From positions 1 through 64,000 of the forward strand of contig CAKUAI010000015.1 in the NCBI GenBank assembly GCA_934636245.1: DNA of 64,000 nt, given 5' to 3'. Below are positions 26,511-34,539 of the stretch, piece by piece. The notes below the pieces were generated by a model. That model saw only the letters and a list, made by a program, of their open reading frames with translations. It did not search any database and was not told the origin of the DNA. Positions within the stretch are counted from its first letter, which is position 1; each line of letters opens with the position of its first letter. The DNA comes from an uncultured Coriobacteriales bacterium (GTDB lineage Bacteria; Actinomycetota; Coriobacteriia; Coriobacteriales; UMGS124). The position numbers and the translations under genes were made by a program.

Positions 26511-27827
26511 ATGCTCAAAAAGCTGCGGCTGCGCATCATCGGCACCATCATGGCCATGGCGACTCTCGTGTTCGCCGTGGCCTTCTTTGTCCTGTGCTCC
26601 ACGATGTGGCACACCTCGTCGTCGGCATTCACGCACGAGCTGGAAGAGGCCGTGGAGAACGGACCCACGGTCAGCGTCGACTTCAGCATCGGCGGCTGGA
26701 ACCCCAAATTCGATGCGATGGACGACGAGGGATCCGACGACGGCTCCTCCACTGACGACGAAGGCTCCCGCAAGCGTTCCCCTCGCGGCTCGTTCACACC
26801 CATCGCGCTTATCACCTTCGATCCCGACGAGGGAACGGTGCTGCAGTACAACGCCGACTACGCCGCCATGTCGCAAGCGGTGCGCGCCACGGCAATCGAG
26901 CGGACCATCGAGAAGGCCAACGGTTCGGGCATCTACACTGATCTGGGGCTCTTTTGGTGCATCCATTCCAACAAAGACGGCGAGCTCGTCATGGCCTTCG
27001 CAGACGCCGGCGCGTTTCTCTCCTCAATGCGGGCAACCGTGATGGGGATTCTGGCCGTCTTCGCGCTCACGCTGGTTGCCGTGACCTTCGTGAGCATATT
27101 GCTCGCCCATCTCATCACCCGGCCCGTCAAACGCGCCTGGGACCAGCAGACGCAGTTCATCGCCGATGCGTCGCACGAGCTCAAGACGCCGCTCACCGTC
27201 ATTCTCGCCGACACCGACATCATCGCGGCGCACCCGCAGACCCAGGTCGCCGACCAGATGAAATGGGTATGCGGCATCAAAGACGAGGCCAAGCACATGA
27301 AGGGCCTCGTCGAGGAGCTGCTCTTCCTTGCGCGAAACGATGAAGGCGGTACAGGAGCGGGCACACGTGACAAGCAGGAGCCAATCAACCTGTCTGCCCT
27401 CGCACAAGAGTCGTGCCTTGCTTTCGACGCCGTGGCCTTCGAGGCAAACGTCGAGCTCAATGAGGACATAGAAGACGGCGTGGAGATTAGAGCCGACAAG
27501 ATTCAAGTCGAGCGCCTCATCAGGTCGCTCATCGACAACGCCGTGAAGTACGCCGGCACCCAGGGCCACGTCACGGTAAAGCTGCGCAAAAGGAAGAAGG
27601 ACCACGCGGTATTTACCGTCAACAACACCGGTCCGGTCATCCCCGCCAACGAGCTTCCCCACGTCTTCGACCGCTTCTGGAGAAGCGACACCTCGCGCAC
27701 ACGCGGCGCGACGGCAAGCTACGGGCTGGGTTTGGCAATCGCAAAGAGCATCGCACAGGCCCAAGGGGCGGACATATCTGTCACAAGCACCGAAAAGGAC
27801 GGCACGACCTTTACCGTCGAATTCTAG
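26511..27827 (+). CDS. Sensor histidine kinase, partner of the upstream regulator
   Basis: The 438-residue kinase has TM1 at about residues 11-34 and TM2 at about 172-197, enclosing a roughly 135-residue extracytoplasmic sensor. The sensor contains a Ser/Asp/Glu-rich low-complexity stretch (DDEGSDDGSSTDDEGS). The H-box is ADASHELKTPLTVIL, the N-box RSLIDNAVKYAG, and the G-boxes FDRFWRSD and YGLGLAIAKSIA. It is an EnvZ/PhoR-like HisKA-HATPase architecture; no full HAMP domain is evident. The acidic sensor could bind cations or cationic peptides (speculation). ATG 26511 follows AAGGA. Confidence 0.92.
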   Translation: MLKKLRLRIIGTIMAMATLVFAVAFFVLCSTMWHTSSSAFTHELEEAVENGPTVSVDFSIGGWNPKFDAMDDEGSDDGSSTDDEGSRKRSPRGSFTPIALITFDPDEGTVLQYNADYAAMSQAVRATAIERTIEKANGSGIYTDLGLFWCIHSNKDGELVMAFADAGAFLSSMRATVMGILAVFALTLVAVTFVSILLAHLITRPVKRAWDQQTQFIADASHELKTPLTVILADTDIIAAHPQTQVADQMKWVCGIKDEAKHMKGLVEELLFLARNDEGGTGAGTRDKQEPINLSALAQESCLAFDAVAFEANVELNEDIEDGVEIRADKIQVERLIRSLIDNAVKYAGTQGHVTVKLRKRKKDHAVFTVNNTGPVIPANELPHVFDRFWRSDTSRTRGATASYGLGLAIAKSIAQAQGADISVTSTEKDGTTFTVEF

Positions 27828-27833
27828 CTGGCA

Positions 27834-27894
27834 CAAAAAACTGCCGGTGCAGCACCCTGGCCCTTGCATGGGACAGGGACGCCGCACCGGCAGT
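27834..27894 (-). terminator. Terminator of the mreB-to-rsfS run
   Basis: ACTGCCGGTGC / GCACCGGCAGT, an 11-bp stem with a long, partly paired loop, has six T on the minus-strand side, 27 nt after the rsfS stop. It may weakly affect the convergent kinase gene. Confidence 0.8.
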
Positions 27895-27920
27895 CTCGTA
27901 ATAGCACGTGCCGCAAGAAC

Positions 27921-28370
27921 TTAGTTCTCGCCGAGCTCCTTGGCAGAGTTCAGGGAATCGGCGTCGGCGTCCTCGGACTCGGCGTTCTGGCGGTCGGAGC
28001 TGCCGTGGCCAAGCTCGGTGACCACGCCATCGACGTACTCAGCGCGCGGGGCGTCGGCCCAGAGCTTCTCCAGACGGTAGAAGGCGCGAGCCTCGGGCTG
28101 GAAGACGTGGGCGATGACGCTGCCGAAGTCCATGATGTCCCAGGAGTTGTCCTCGCGGCCGTCGATGGCAACGGCACGCACGTCCTTGGGACGAAGCTGG
28201 TTCTCGACCTCGTCGACGATGGCGTCAACCTGGCGGTTGTTGTCGCCGGTGCCGATGACGAAGAAGTCGGCGATATCGGCGATGCCGCGCAGGTCGATGA
28301 TGAGAATGTCATGGCCGCGCTTGTCGTCGATGATGCGCGCAACCTCGTAAGCGAGTTCCTGAGAGTTCAA
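27921..28370 (-). CDS. rsfS: Ribosomal silencing factor RsfS
   Basis: The 149-residue protein binds L14 and blocks subunit joining in starvation. The segment HDILIIDLRGIADIADFFVIGTG and then DNNRQVDAIVDEV are diagnostic, as is NSWDIMDFGSVIAHVF. About 35 C-terminal residues are an acidic, probably disordered tail. The start is TTG 28370 behind GGAG, directly after the yqeK stop. It is last in the nadD-yqeK-rsfS order known from Gram-positives. Confidence 0.94.
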   Translation of the reverse strand: MNSQELAYEVARIIDDKRGHDILIIDLRGIADIADFFVIGTGDNNRQVDAIVDEVENQLRPKDVRAVAIDGREDNSWDIMDFGSVIAHVFQPEARAFYRLEKLWADAPRAEYVDGVVTELGHGSSDRQNAESEDADADSLNSAKELGEN

Positions 28371-28372
28371 AG

Positions 28373-29047
28373 TTACTCCTTGTCTTCAGACGCCGGGGCG
28401 TCAGTTCTGCAATCGTTCCAAACATCTAAGGCACCAGGATATACGAAGCGCCCCGATTTCAAAAGATAGATGAGGCCCACCCTCACGCACTCGGCGTAAA
28501 CCTGTCGAAGCGGTGCGGTGCAGGCAAGCTTCCTGATGTCGTCCACGAAGTCACCTTCGCGGCCGGGCTCGATCATGTCGGCGACGTAGACGACCATGTC
28601 GAGGTCAGTCATGCCAGGCGCGCCCGTCGTATGGCGCGCAATGGCCTGAAAGACCTCGGCGCCCAGCTCGGGATACTCTCGAGGCAGACTCGCCGCAGCC
28701 GTCAGGCCATGCAGCACGGGCAAGGCACCGTCCACATGGGGAACATCGATGCCGTACTCGTCGACCTTGCCCCACAGCTCCTCTGGGCTGAGCTTCTTGT
28801 CCCAATCGTGCAGCAAGCCAGCAGCCTCGGCCTCAAACTCATCGACACCGAAACGCTGCGCCAGCCACAAGGCGGTGGCCGCCACGCCGAAGGAGTGCTT
28901 GAGGCGCTTGCCCCAAAGCCGCTCGGACACGTCGTTGCGCAGGCGCGCCATAAGAGCGGCCTGCTCAGGGGCATAGAGGGGGTCGGGGGCGCGATAACCT
29001 TTATCCCAAGGCGCTGCCTTCGAAGCAGCCTTGTTGTCTTTTGACAT
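28373..29047 (-). CDS. yqeK: YqeK-family HD hydrolase (probable Ap4A hydrolase)
   Basis: In this 224-residue HD protein, the metal-binding motif pattern is His in RLKHSFGVAATALWLA, HD in AAGLLHDWDKK, then AIARHTTGAPGM and VVYVADMIEPGR. YqeK enzymes of this type split diadenosine tetraphosphate symmetrically. The start ATG 29047 overlaps the nadD stop as TGATG, fitting the nadD-yqeK-rsfS cassette. Confidence 0.9.
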   Translation of the reverse strand: MSKDNKAASKAAPWDKGYRAPDPLYAPEQAALMARLRNDVSERLWGKRLKHSFGVAATALWLAQRFGVDEFEAEAAGLLHDWDKKLSPEELWGKVDEYGIDVPHVDGALPVLHGLTAAASLPREYPELGAEVFQAIARHTTGAPGMTDLDMVVYVADMIEPGREGDFVDDIRKLACTAPLRQVYAECVRVGLIYLLKSGRFVYPGALDVWNDCRTDAPASEDKE

Positions 29048-29706
29048 CAGTCATGCCCTTCGGAAATCAACGGAAAACGGTACAGCCCATGAGCGCGTAT
29101 GTAATCCAGGACGTGCGGATCAAGCATGCCGGAGACATCAGCGCCTCGCGCAAGCAAGGCGCGCAACTCCGTGGAGGAGAAGGGCGGCACATGGGCCTCC
29201 AGCACGTGCACCTGTGCAGCGGGTTCGAAGGCATGCAACGCTAGCACATCGCGCGCAAGCTCCTCCCCCGCCCTGCCTGCGACCGCAATCTCGGCAAGCT
29301 CAAGCACACGCCTGGCACAGTGCCAATGCGGCAGCGTATGCAGCGAGTCGGCCCCGAGGATGAACACGAGGCGCGCCGGGAGCGGCCAAGAACGGCGCAG
29401 TTCCTCAAGCGTGTCAACCGTGTACGTGATGCCAGGCCGTTCAACCTCCATTGCGCTCAACGCGCAGACGGGCTCTCCTTCGAGCATGCGAGAAAGCATC
29501 GCAAGCCGATGATGGGCGCTCGTCACCTCGCGGTCGCGCTTGAACGAGGGACAACCGGCCGGGATGTAGAGAACCCCATCGAGACCCAACTCCCGCCTGG
29601 CAGCGCGGGCAAGCTCAAGGTGGCCGAGATGCGGCGGGTCGAACGTTCCGCCCATCACGCCCAATGCCGCATTCGGGTTCCAGGCAAAAGGCACGTCCGA
29701 AGACAT
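29047..29706 (-). CDS. nadD: Nicotinate-nucleotide adenylyltransferase
   Basis: The 219-residue enzyme makes deamido-NAD from NaMN and ATP. The (T/H)xGH motif is in VMGGTFDPPHLGHLELA (about residues 15-31), and the ISSTxxR-type motif is PPFSSTELRALL near the C-terminus. The start ATG 29706 lies 2 nt after the proA stop; in-frame codons upstream belong to proA. Confidence 0.94.
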   Translation of the reverse strand: MSSDVPFAWNPNAALGVMGGTFDPPHLGHLELARAARRELGLDGVLYIPAGCPSFKRDREVTSAHHRLAMLSRMLEGEPVCALSAMEVERPGITYTVDTLEELRRSWPLPARLVFILGADSLHTLPHWHCARRVLELAEIAVAGRAGEELARDVLALHAFEPAAQVHVLEAHVPPFSSTELRALLARGADVSGMLDPHVLDYIRAHGLYRFPLISEGHD

Positions 29707-29708
29707 CC

Positions 29709-30968
29709 TTAGCGAACCTGCCCGTTGCCCCGGCACACATACTTCGTGCTGACTAGCGCCCCGGCACCCATGGGCCCGCGCGCGTGCAGTTTTTGCGTCG
29801 AGATGCCGATCTCGGCACCCAGGCCGAACATGCCGCCGTCGGTAAAGCGCGTCGAGGCGTTCACATACACGGCCGCCGCGTCCACTCCGGCAAGAAACGC
29901 CTGGGAGGCGGCATAGTCACACGTCACAATGCACTCAGAGTGACCCGTGCCGTACCGATTGATGTGCTCGATAGCCTCTTCGATACCGTCGACAACCTTG
30001 CAGGACAGCTCAAACGCGAGATACTCGCGCCCCCAGTCCTGCTCCTGTGCGGCAATGCAACACGAAAGACCGAGATCTTGCGCCACCTGGAGCGTCGCCT
30101 CATCACCATGGACCAGAACGCCCCACTGCGCGCAGGCACTGAGCAGCTTGGGGAGGAACTCCGTGGCGCATGCCTGGTCGACAAGCACAGACTCGCACGC
30201 GTTGCACACACCGGGCCTCGAGCACTTGGCATTGTGGAGGATGTCAAGCGCCATGGCCTGGTCGGCCTGGGCATGCACATAGGTGTGGCAGTTACCCGTG
30301 CCCGTCTCGATGACCGGGACCTTGGAATTCTGCACGCAGTTCTGGATGAGGCCGGCGCCACCACGAGGAATGAGGACGTCGACGAGACCCACGAGGCCGA
30401 ACAGCTCCTCGACGGCCGCATGTCCGGGCGAGGTAAGCAGGCACACCGCGTCGGCCGGCAGGCCACACGACACGAGCGCGTCGCGCAGCGCCTCGACAAT
30501 GGTCTCGCACGACCTTGCCGCCATCGAGCCTCCGCGCAGGATGCAGGCATTGCCGGCCTTCAGGCATATGCCCGCGGCGTCGGAGGTCACATTGGGGCGC
30601 GCCTCGTACACGATGGCGACCACGCCCATGGGAACCGTCACCTTTTGCACTGAGAGGCCGTTGGAAAGCACGCTGCCCTCAAGCGTGCGTCCCAAGGGAT
30701 CGGGCTGGGAGGCAACCTCTTCGAGACCGCGCGCCATCGCTTCGACGCGCCCCTCATCAAGCATGAGGCGGTCGACAAGCGAGGCGGCCACGCCCGCTGC
30801 CCGGGCGTCAGCCACATCGACGGCGTTGGCCACGAGAATGGCCGAGCCATGAGTGCGCAGATGCTGCGCCATGGCACATATCACCTGCGCGCGCTCGGCG
30901 CTTCCAAGCATGCCGATGCGTCGCGAGGCGTCCTTTGCCGCACGTGCCTTCTCAAGTGCCTCTCCCAT
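29709..30968 (-). CDS. proA: Glutamate-5-semialdehyde dehydrogenase (gamma-glutamyl phosphate reductase)
   Basis: The 419-residue enzyme performs the second step of proline synthesis. It shows the PMGVVAIVYEARPNVTSDAAG segment, LIPRGGAGLI, the catalytic Cys region KCSRPGVCNACESVLV, and the C-terminal NASTRFTDGGMFGLGAEIGI. The start ATG 30968 follows AAAGGGG. It lies 21 nt after proB on the same strand, so the two act in sequence. Confidence 0.96.
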   Translation of the reverse strand: MGEALEKARAAKDASRRIGMLGSAERAQVICAMAQHLRTHGSAILVANAVDVADARAAGVAASLVDRLMLDEGRVEAMARGLEEVASQPDPLGRTLEGSVLSNGLSVQKVTVPMGVVAIVYEARPNVTSDAAGICLKAGNACILRGGSMAARSCETIVEALRDALVSCGLPADAVCLLTSPGHAAVEELFGLVGLVDVLIPRGGAGLIQNCVQNSKVPVIETGTGNCHTYVHAQADQAMALDILHNAKCSRPGVCNACESVLVDQACATEFLPKLLSACAQWGVLVHGDEATLQVAQDLGLSCCIAAQEQDWGREYLAFELSCKVVDGIEEAIEHINRYGTGHSECIVTCDYAASQAFLAGVDAAAVYVNASTRFTDGGMFGLGAEIGISTQKLHARGPMGAGALVSTKYVCRGNGQVR

Positions 30969-30989
30969 GAGCAGCCCCTTTCAAAAAGG

Positions 30990-32126
30990 TTAGAAGACCA
31001 AAAGCTCGTCGCGATGGATGAGCGCCACGCCGGCGAGTGCGGGAACAACGCGCCCGACCATGTCGAGCTTCATGCCGCGCGTGAGCTCAGCCTCCTGCGA
31101 GGAATACGACGTGATACCGCGCGCGATGAGAACGCCGTCCTCATCCTTGACCGCAATAACGTCACCGCGAGAGAACGTCCCATTGACACGCATGACGCCC
31201 ACCGGCAGGAGCGACCCACCACGGGAGTGCAAAGCGGCACGCGCACCGTCGTCGATGACCACGCTGCCGCAATCGTGTCCAGCAAAACCGATCCAGAGCT
31301 TGCGGGCAGGCTCGGGGGCATGTCCCGCGTCGGGCACAAAACGCGTGCCGATGTCGGCGCCCATGGCCACATCGTACAGCACGTTCTTCCTGCGGCCAAG
31401 GCAGATGACCATCGAGGTACCAGCGAGCTGCGTCGCACGCGCCGCACGCACCTTGGTCATCATGCCGCCCGTGCCCACGGCACTCGACGAGCCCGAAGCC
31501 AGGCCGAGGATGGAGTCATCAACCTTCTCGACGCGAGAAATGAGCTGCGCCGTGGGGTCGTTGTGGGGATCGGCCGTGTACAGGCCCTCAATGTCGCTCA
31601 TGAGGACCACAAGGTCGGCACCCACAAGAGCACCGACGATGGCAGCAAGCGAGTCGTTGTCGCCGAACTTGATCTCGTCGACGGCAACGGTGTCGTTCTC
31701 ATTGACAACGGGAACGCAGCCCATCTCAAGCAGGCGCTCCATGGTGAGGCGCGCATGCAGGTAGGCGCTGCGCGACCCGGTGTCGTTGCGCGTGAGCAGG
31801 ACTTGTCCTATGGAGAGGCCCTCCTGGGCAAAGGCGCACGCATAGGTCTGGATGAGCGCCACCTGACCCACCGAAGCGCATGCCTGAAGCACGTCGACCT
31901 CATGCGGGCGCGTCTCAAAACCAAGGGGCGCCAACCCCGCCGCGATGGCGCCGGACGTGACGAGCACGACCTGGACGCCATCGCGCACGAGGTGGGCGAT
32001 CTGACCGGAAAGGTCAGCAATAAACTCTTCGTCGAGATGGCCGCCTTGCCCCATGAGGGTCGAGGAGCCGATCTTGACGACGACGCGCTTCGCAGTCGGG
32101 AAGGCCGCCGCAAGCTCGCTAGTCAC
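30990..32126 (-). CDS. proB: Glutamate 5-kinase with PUA domain
   Basis: The 378-residue protein phosphorylates glutamate as the first, normally proline-inhibited step of proline synthesis. The amino acid kinase domain (VVVKIGSSTLMGQGG; VTSGAIAAG; VVNENDTVAVDEIKFGDND; GTGGMMTKVRAA) covers about 260 residues, and a C-terminal PUA domain follows. I chose GTG 32126 over ATG 32135 because GAGGATGG is better spaced; either way the gene overlaps the end of obg. Confidence 0.94.
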   Translation of the reverse strand: MTSELAAAFPTAKRVVVKIGSSTLMGQGGHLDEEFIADLSGQIAHLVRDGVQVVLVTSGAIAAGLAPLGFETRPHEVDVLQACASVGQVALIQTYACAFAQEGLSIGQVLLTRNDTGSRSAYLHARLTMERLLEMGCVPVVNENDTVAVDEIKFGDNDSLAAIVGALVGADLVVLMSDIEGLYTADPHNDPTAQLISRVEKVDDSILGLASGSSSAVGTGGMMTKVRAARATQLAGTSMVICLGRRKNVLYDVAMGADIGTRFVPDAGHAPEPARKLWIGFAGHDCGSVVIDDGARAALHSRGGSLLPVGVMRVNGTFSRGDVIAVKDEDGVLIARGITSYSSQEAELTRGMKLDMVGRVVPALAGVALIHRDELLVF

Positions 32127-33681
32127 GAGACCCATCCTCGTCGGCGTCGTCTTCCTCGACGTCTTCCTCGAAGTCGTCGCCTTCATCGTCGGGATCTTCG
32201 AGGTCATCGTCGTCGAAGTCTTCCTCGCCACACTCAAAGCACGTGGCAAACGCGGCCGGGTCGAAATCGTCTTCGGCCCCGTCGGAGTCGCCGCCTTGCT
32301 CTGCATCCCACACGAGCGTCTGCATCAGGTCTTCGTCGGCCACGTCGTCGTAATCATCGACACCGCTGAACTCAAGCTCGAAGCCGAGGATCTGGACGGT
32401 GTCGCCGTTATGCGCACCGGCCTTGATGAGCGCCGCGTCCACGCCCAGGCGGGCAAAACGGTGCTGCAGGTACAGGATGGCCTCGTCGTTTTCCCAGTCG
32501 GTCTGCACAACCATGCGCTCGATGGCCTTGCCGGAAACGCGCCAGACATCGGATGCGATCTGCTCCACATGGAAGGAACGCTCGCGCTTTTGGCGACGCC
32601 ACGTCCACACCTGGCCGAAGTTCTCCTGTGCGAGGTCGTTGGCTGCAAGCTCGGCGGCGGCACGGGCACGCTGCTCGCGCACCATCTGGCCAACGCGAAG
32701 CATGAGCTCGTGCATGCCCGAACCGGTGGCGGCGGACACGCAGAAGTACGGGATGCCCTCGCGCTCGGCGAGCTCCATCATGCGTGCGTCGTTCTCCTCG
32801 GTGCCGGGCAGGTCGCCCTTGTTGCCCACGATGACGGAGGTACGCTGGGCAAGCTCGTCGGCATACATGGAGAGCTCGGCCTTAATGACCTCATAGTCAT
32901 GAACCGGGTCGCGACCCTCATAGGAACCGCTCAGGTCGACGATGTGCATGATGAGGGCCGTGCGCTCCACGTGGCGCAGGAACTCGTGGCCCAGGCCCTT
33001 GCCCTCGCTGGCACCCTCGATGAGACCGGGGATGTCTGCGACGACGTAGTCGTAGTTCTCAACGCGCACCATGCCGAGGTTGGGCTGGAGCGTGGTGAAG
33101 GGGTAATCGGCAATCTTGGGGCGGGCGGCACTCATATAAGAAATGAGCGACGACTTGCCGACACTGGGCATGCCGACAAGGCCCACGTCGGCCATGAGCT
33201 TCATCTCGAGCTCGATCAGGTGCTCATCGGCAGGCTCGCCCTTCTCGGCAAATGCCGGAGCGCGACGTACGGACGTGCAGAAATGGGTGTTGCCCCTGCC
33301 GCCATGACCGCCCTCGGCAATCACGACGGACTCGCCATGATGCGTAAGGTCGGCGATCTCGTAGAGACGCTCCTGCGTCTCGGGGTCAAGCTCGTACACA
33401 ACCGTGCCAAGCGGCACGGGAAGCACGATGTCGACGCCATCGGCACCGTGGCGCTTGGCACCCTGGCCATGCGTGCCGCGGCCGGCCTTGAAGTGATGCT
33501 TGAAACGGTAGTCGATGAGCGAGGAGCGCTGTGCGTCGGCCTGGACGACAACGTTGCCACCGCGGCCGCCGTCGCCGCCGTCGGGGCCGCCTTTGGGAAC
33601 ATGGGCCTCGCGGCGGAACGACATGCAGCCTGCGCCGCCGTCGCCGCCCTTGGCATTGATGTGTACCTGATCGATGAACAA
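32119..33681 (-). CDS. obg: GTPase Obg (CgtA)
   Basis: The 520-residue ribosome-assembly GTPase has a glycine-rich Obg fold (FIDQVHINAKGGDGGAGCMS, GGDGGRGG), a G domain with GMPSVGKSS, DIPGLIEGAS and NKGD, then an OCT domain (FHVEQIASDVWRVSGKAIER). About 60 acidic C-terminal residues (ending DEGDDFEEDVEEDDADEDG) extend beyond OCT. The start is TTG 33681 with AGGAG 6 nt upstream. The rplU-rpmA-obg order is widely conserved; a terminator-like hairpin lies just before its ribosome-binding site. Confidence 0.95.
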   Translation of the reverse strand: MFIDQVHINAKGGDGGAGCMSFRREAHVPKGGPDGGDGGRGGNVVVQADAQRSSLIDYRFKHHFKAGRGTHGQGAKRHGADGVDIVLPVPLGTVVYELDPETQERLYEIADLTHHGESVVIAEGGHGGRGNTHFCTSVRRAPAFAEKGEPADEHLIELEMKLMADVGLVGMPSVGKSSLISYMSAARPKIADYPFTTLQPNLGMVRVENYDYVVADIPGLIEGASEGKGLGHEFLRHVERTALIMHIVDLSGSYEGRDPVHDYEVIKAELSMYADELAQRTSVIVGNKGDLPGTEENDARMMELAEREGIPYFCVSAATGSGMHELMLRVGQMVREQRARAAAELAANDLAQENFGQVWTWRRQKRERSFHVEQIASDVWRVSGKAIERMVVQTDWENDEAILYLQHRFARLGVDAALIKAGAHNGDTVQILGFELEFSGVDDYDDVADEDLMQTLVWDAEQGGDSDGAEDDFDPAAFATCFECGEEDFDDDDLEDPDDEGDDFEEDVEEDDADEDGSRD

Positions 33682-33694
33682 GGTGGTCTCCTAT

Positions 33695-33733
33695 ACAAAA
33701 GCGGACCCCGCAACTTGACAGCTGCAGGGTCCG
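33695..33733 (-). terminator. Terminator-like hairpin between rpmA and obg
   Basis: On the minus strand CGGACCCTGCAGCT / AGTTGCGGGGTCCG form a 14-bp stem (including G-T pairs) with loop GTCA, followed by CTTTTGTAT. The obg Shine-Dalgarno AGGAG starts immediately after, so it probably tunes readthrough rather than ending the operon. Confidence 0.7.
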
Positions 33734-33768
33734 TAGATACTCAATCCGTGGCGAAAGCCGACAAAGAC

Positions 33769-34032
33769 CTACTCGGCAACCGTCTCGAGCGGAAGGATGT
33801 GCACGCGACGCTTGTCGCTGGTGGTGTACTTCACCGTGCCATCGATAAGAGCGAACAGGGTGTCGTCCTTGCCCTTGCCCACGTTCTCACCGGGGTGGAA
33901 CTTGGTGCCATGCTGACGAACGAGGATGGTGCCAGCGGTGACAACCATGCCGTCGAAACGCTTGCAGCCAAGACGCTTGCCGATCGAATCGCGGCCGTTA
34001 CGGGAAGTACCCGTGCCCTTCTTATGTGCCAT
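33769..34032 (-). CDS. rpmA: 50S ribosomal protein L27
   Basis: The 87-residue protein begins MAHKKGTGTSRNGRDSIGKRLGCKRFDG and contains ILVRQHGTKFHPGENVG. The N-terminus reaches the peptidyl-transferase centre. There is no Firmicutes-type cleavable N-terminal extension. It follows rplU by 33 nt. Confidence 0.97.
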   Translation of the reverse strand: MAHKKGTGTSRNGRDSIGKRLGCKRFDGMVVTAGTILVRQHGTKFHPGENVGKGKDDTLFALIDGTVKYTTSDKRRVHILPLETVAE

Positions 34033-34065
34033 GACAGACTCCTAAATTACTTTCAATCGGACTTA

Positions 34066-34374
34066 CTAAGCGACCTTGGTGATGCGCACCTTGGTGAGGT
34101 ACTGGCGATGGCCACGCTTGCGCTCGTAGCGCTTACGACGACGGAACTTGTACACGATGACCTTCTTGTCACGGTACTGCTTGAGGACCTCGCCCTCAAC
34201 GCAAACCTTGGCAAGGGCCTCGGGGTCAGTGATGGCCTGCGTGCCATCATTGACGAACAGAACCTCGTCGAACGTGACGGTAGCGCCCTCTTCGACCTCG
34301 AGCTTCTCGATGTCGATGATGTCGCCCTCGGCAACCTTATACTGCTTACCACCGGTCTTAACAATTGCGTACAT
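34066..34374 (-). CDS. rplU: 50S ribosomal protein L21
   Basis: The 102-residue protein starts MYAIVKTGGKQYKVAEGD and ends with KRYERKRGHRQYLTKVRI, both characteristic. The start ATG 34374 follows GGAAGG; upstream in-frame codons are leader. Confidence 0.97.
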   Translation of the reverse strand: MYAIVKTGGKQYKVAEGDIIDIEKLEVEEGATVTFDEVLFVNDGTQAITDPEALAKVCVEGEVLKQYRDKKVIVYKFRRRKRYERKRGHRQYLTKVRITKVA

Positions 34375-34412
34375 GTGAAGTACCTTCCAGCTCGCGACAA
34401 ATGCAAGTTCGA

Positions 34413-34442
34413 ATACTAACACTGCAGAATCAGACCCGTCAA
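34413..34442 (-). promoter_or_regulatory. rplU-rpmA-obg promoter
   Basis: On the minus strand TTGACG (34437-34442) and TAGTAT (34413-34418) are separated by 18 nt, about 40 nt before rplU. A 7-bp hairpin (TTCCCTT / AAGGGAA, 34507-34528) further upstream may mark the end of the preceding transcript, though it lacks a T-tract. Confidence 0.65.
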
Positions 34443-34539
34443 TGAAATTTCGGGGTACTGAGAAGTCCGCAAAAAACTATCAAAGAAAGCGTGTGCCTCT
34501 GGACCGTTCCCTTTGCTAAGGAAGGGAAACAGGCAACCC

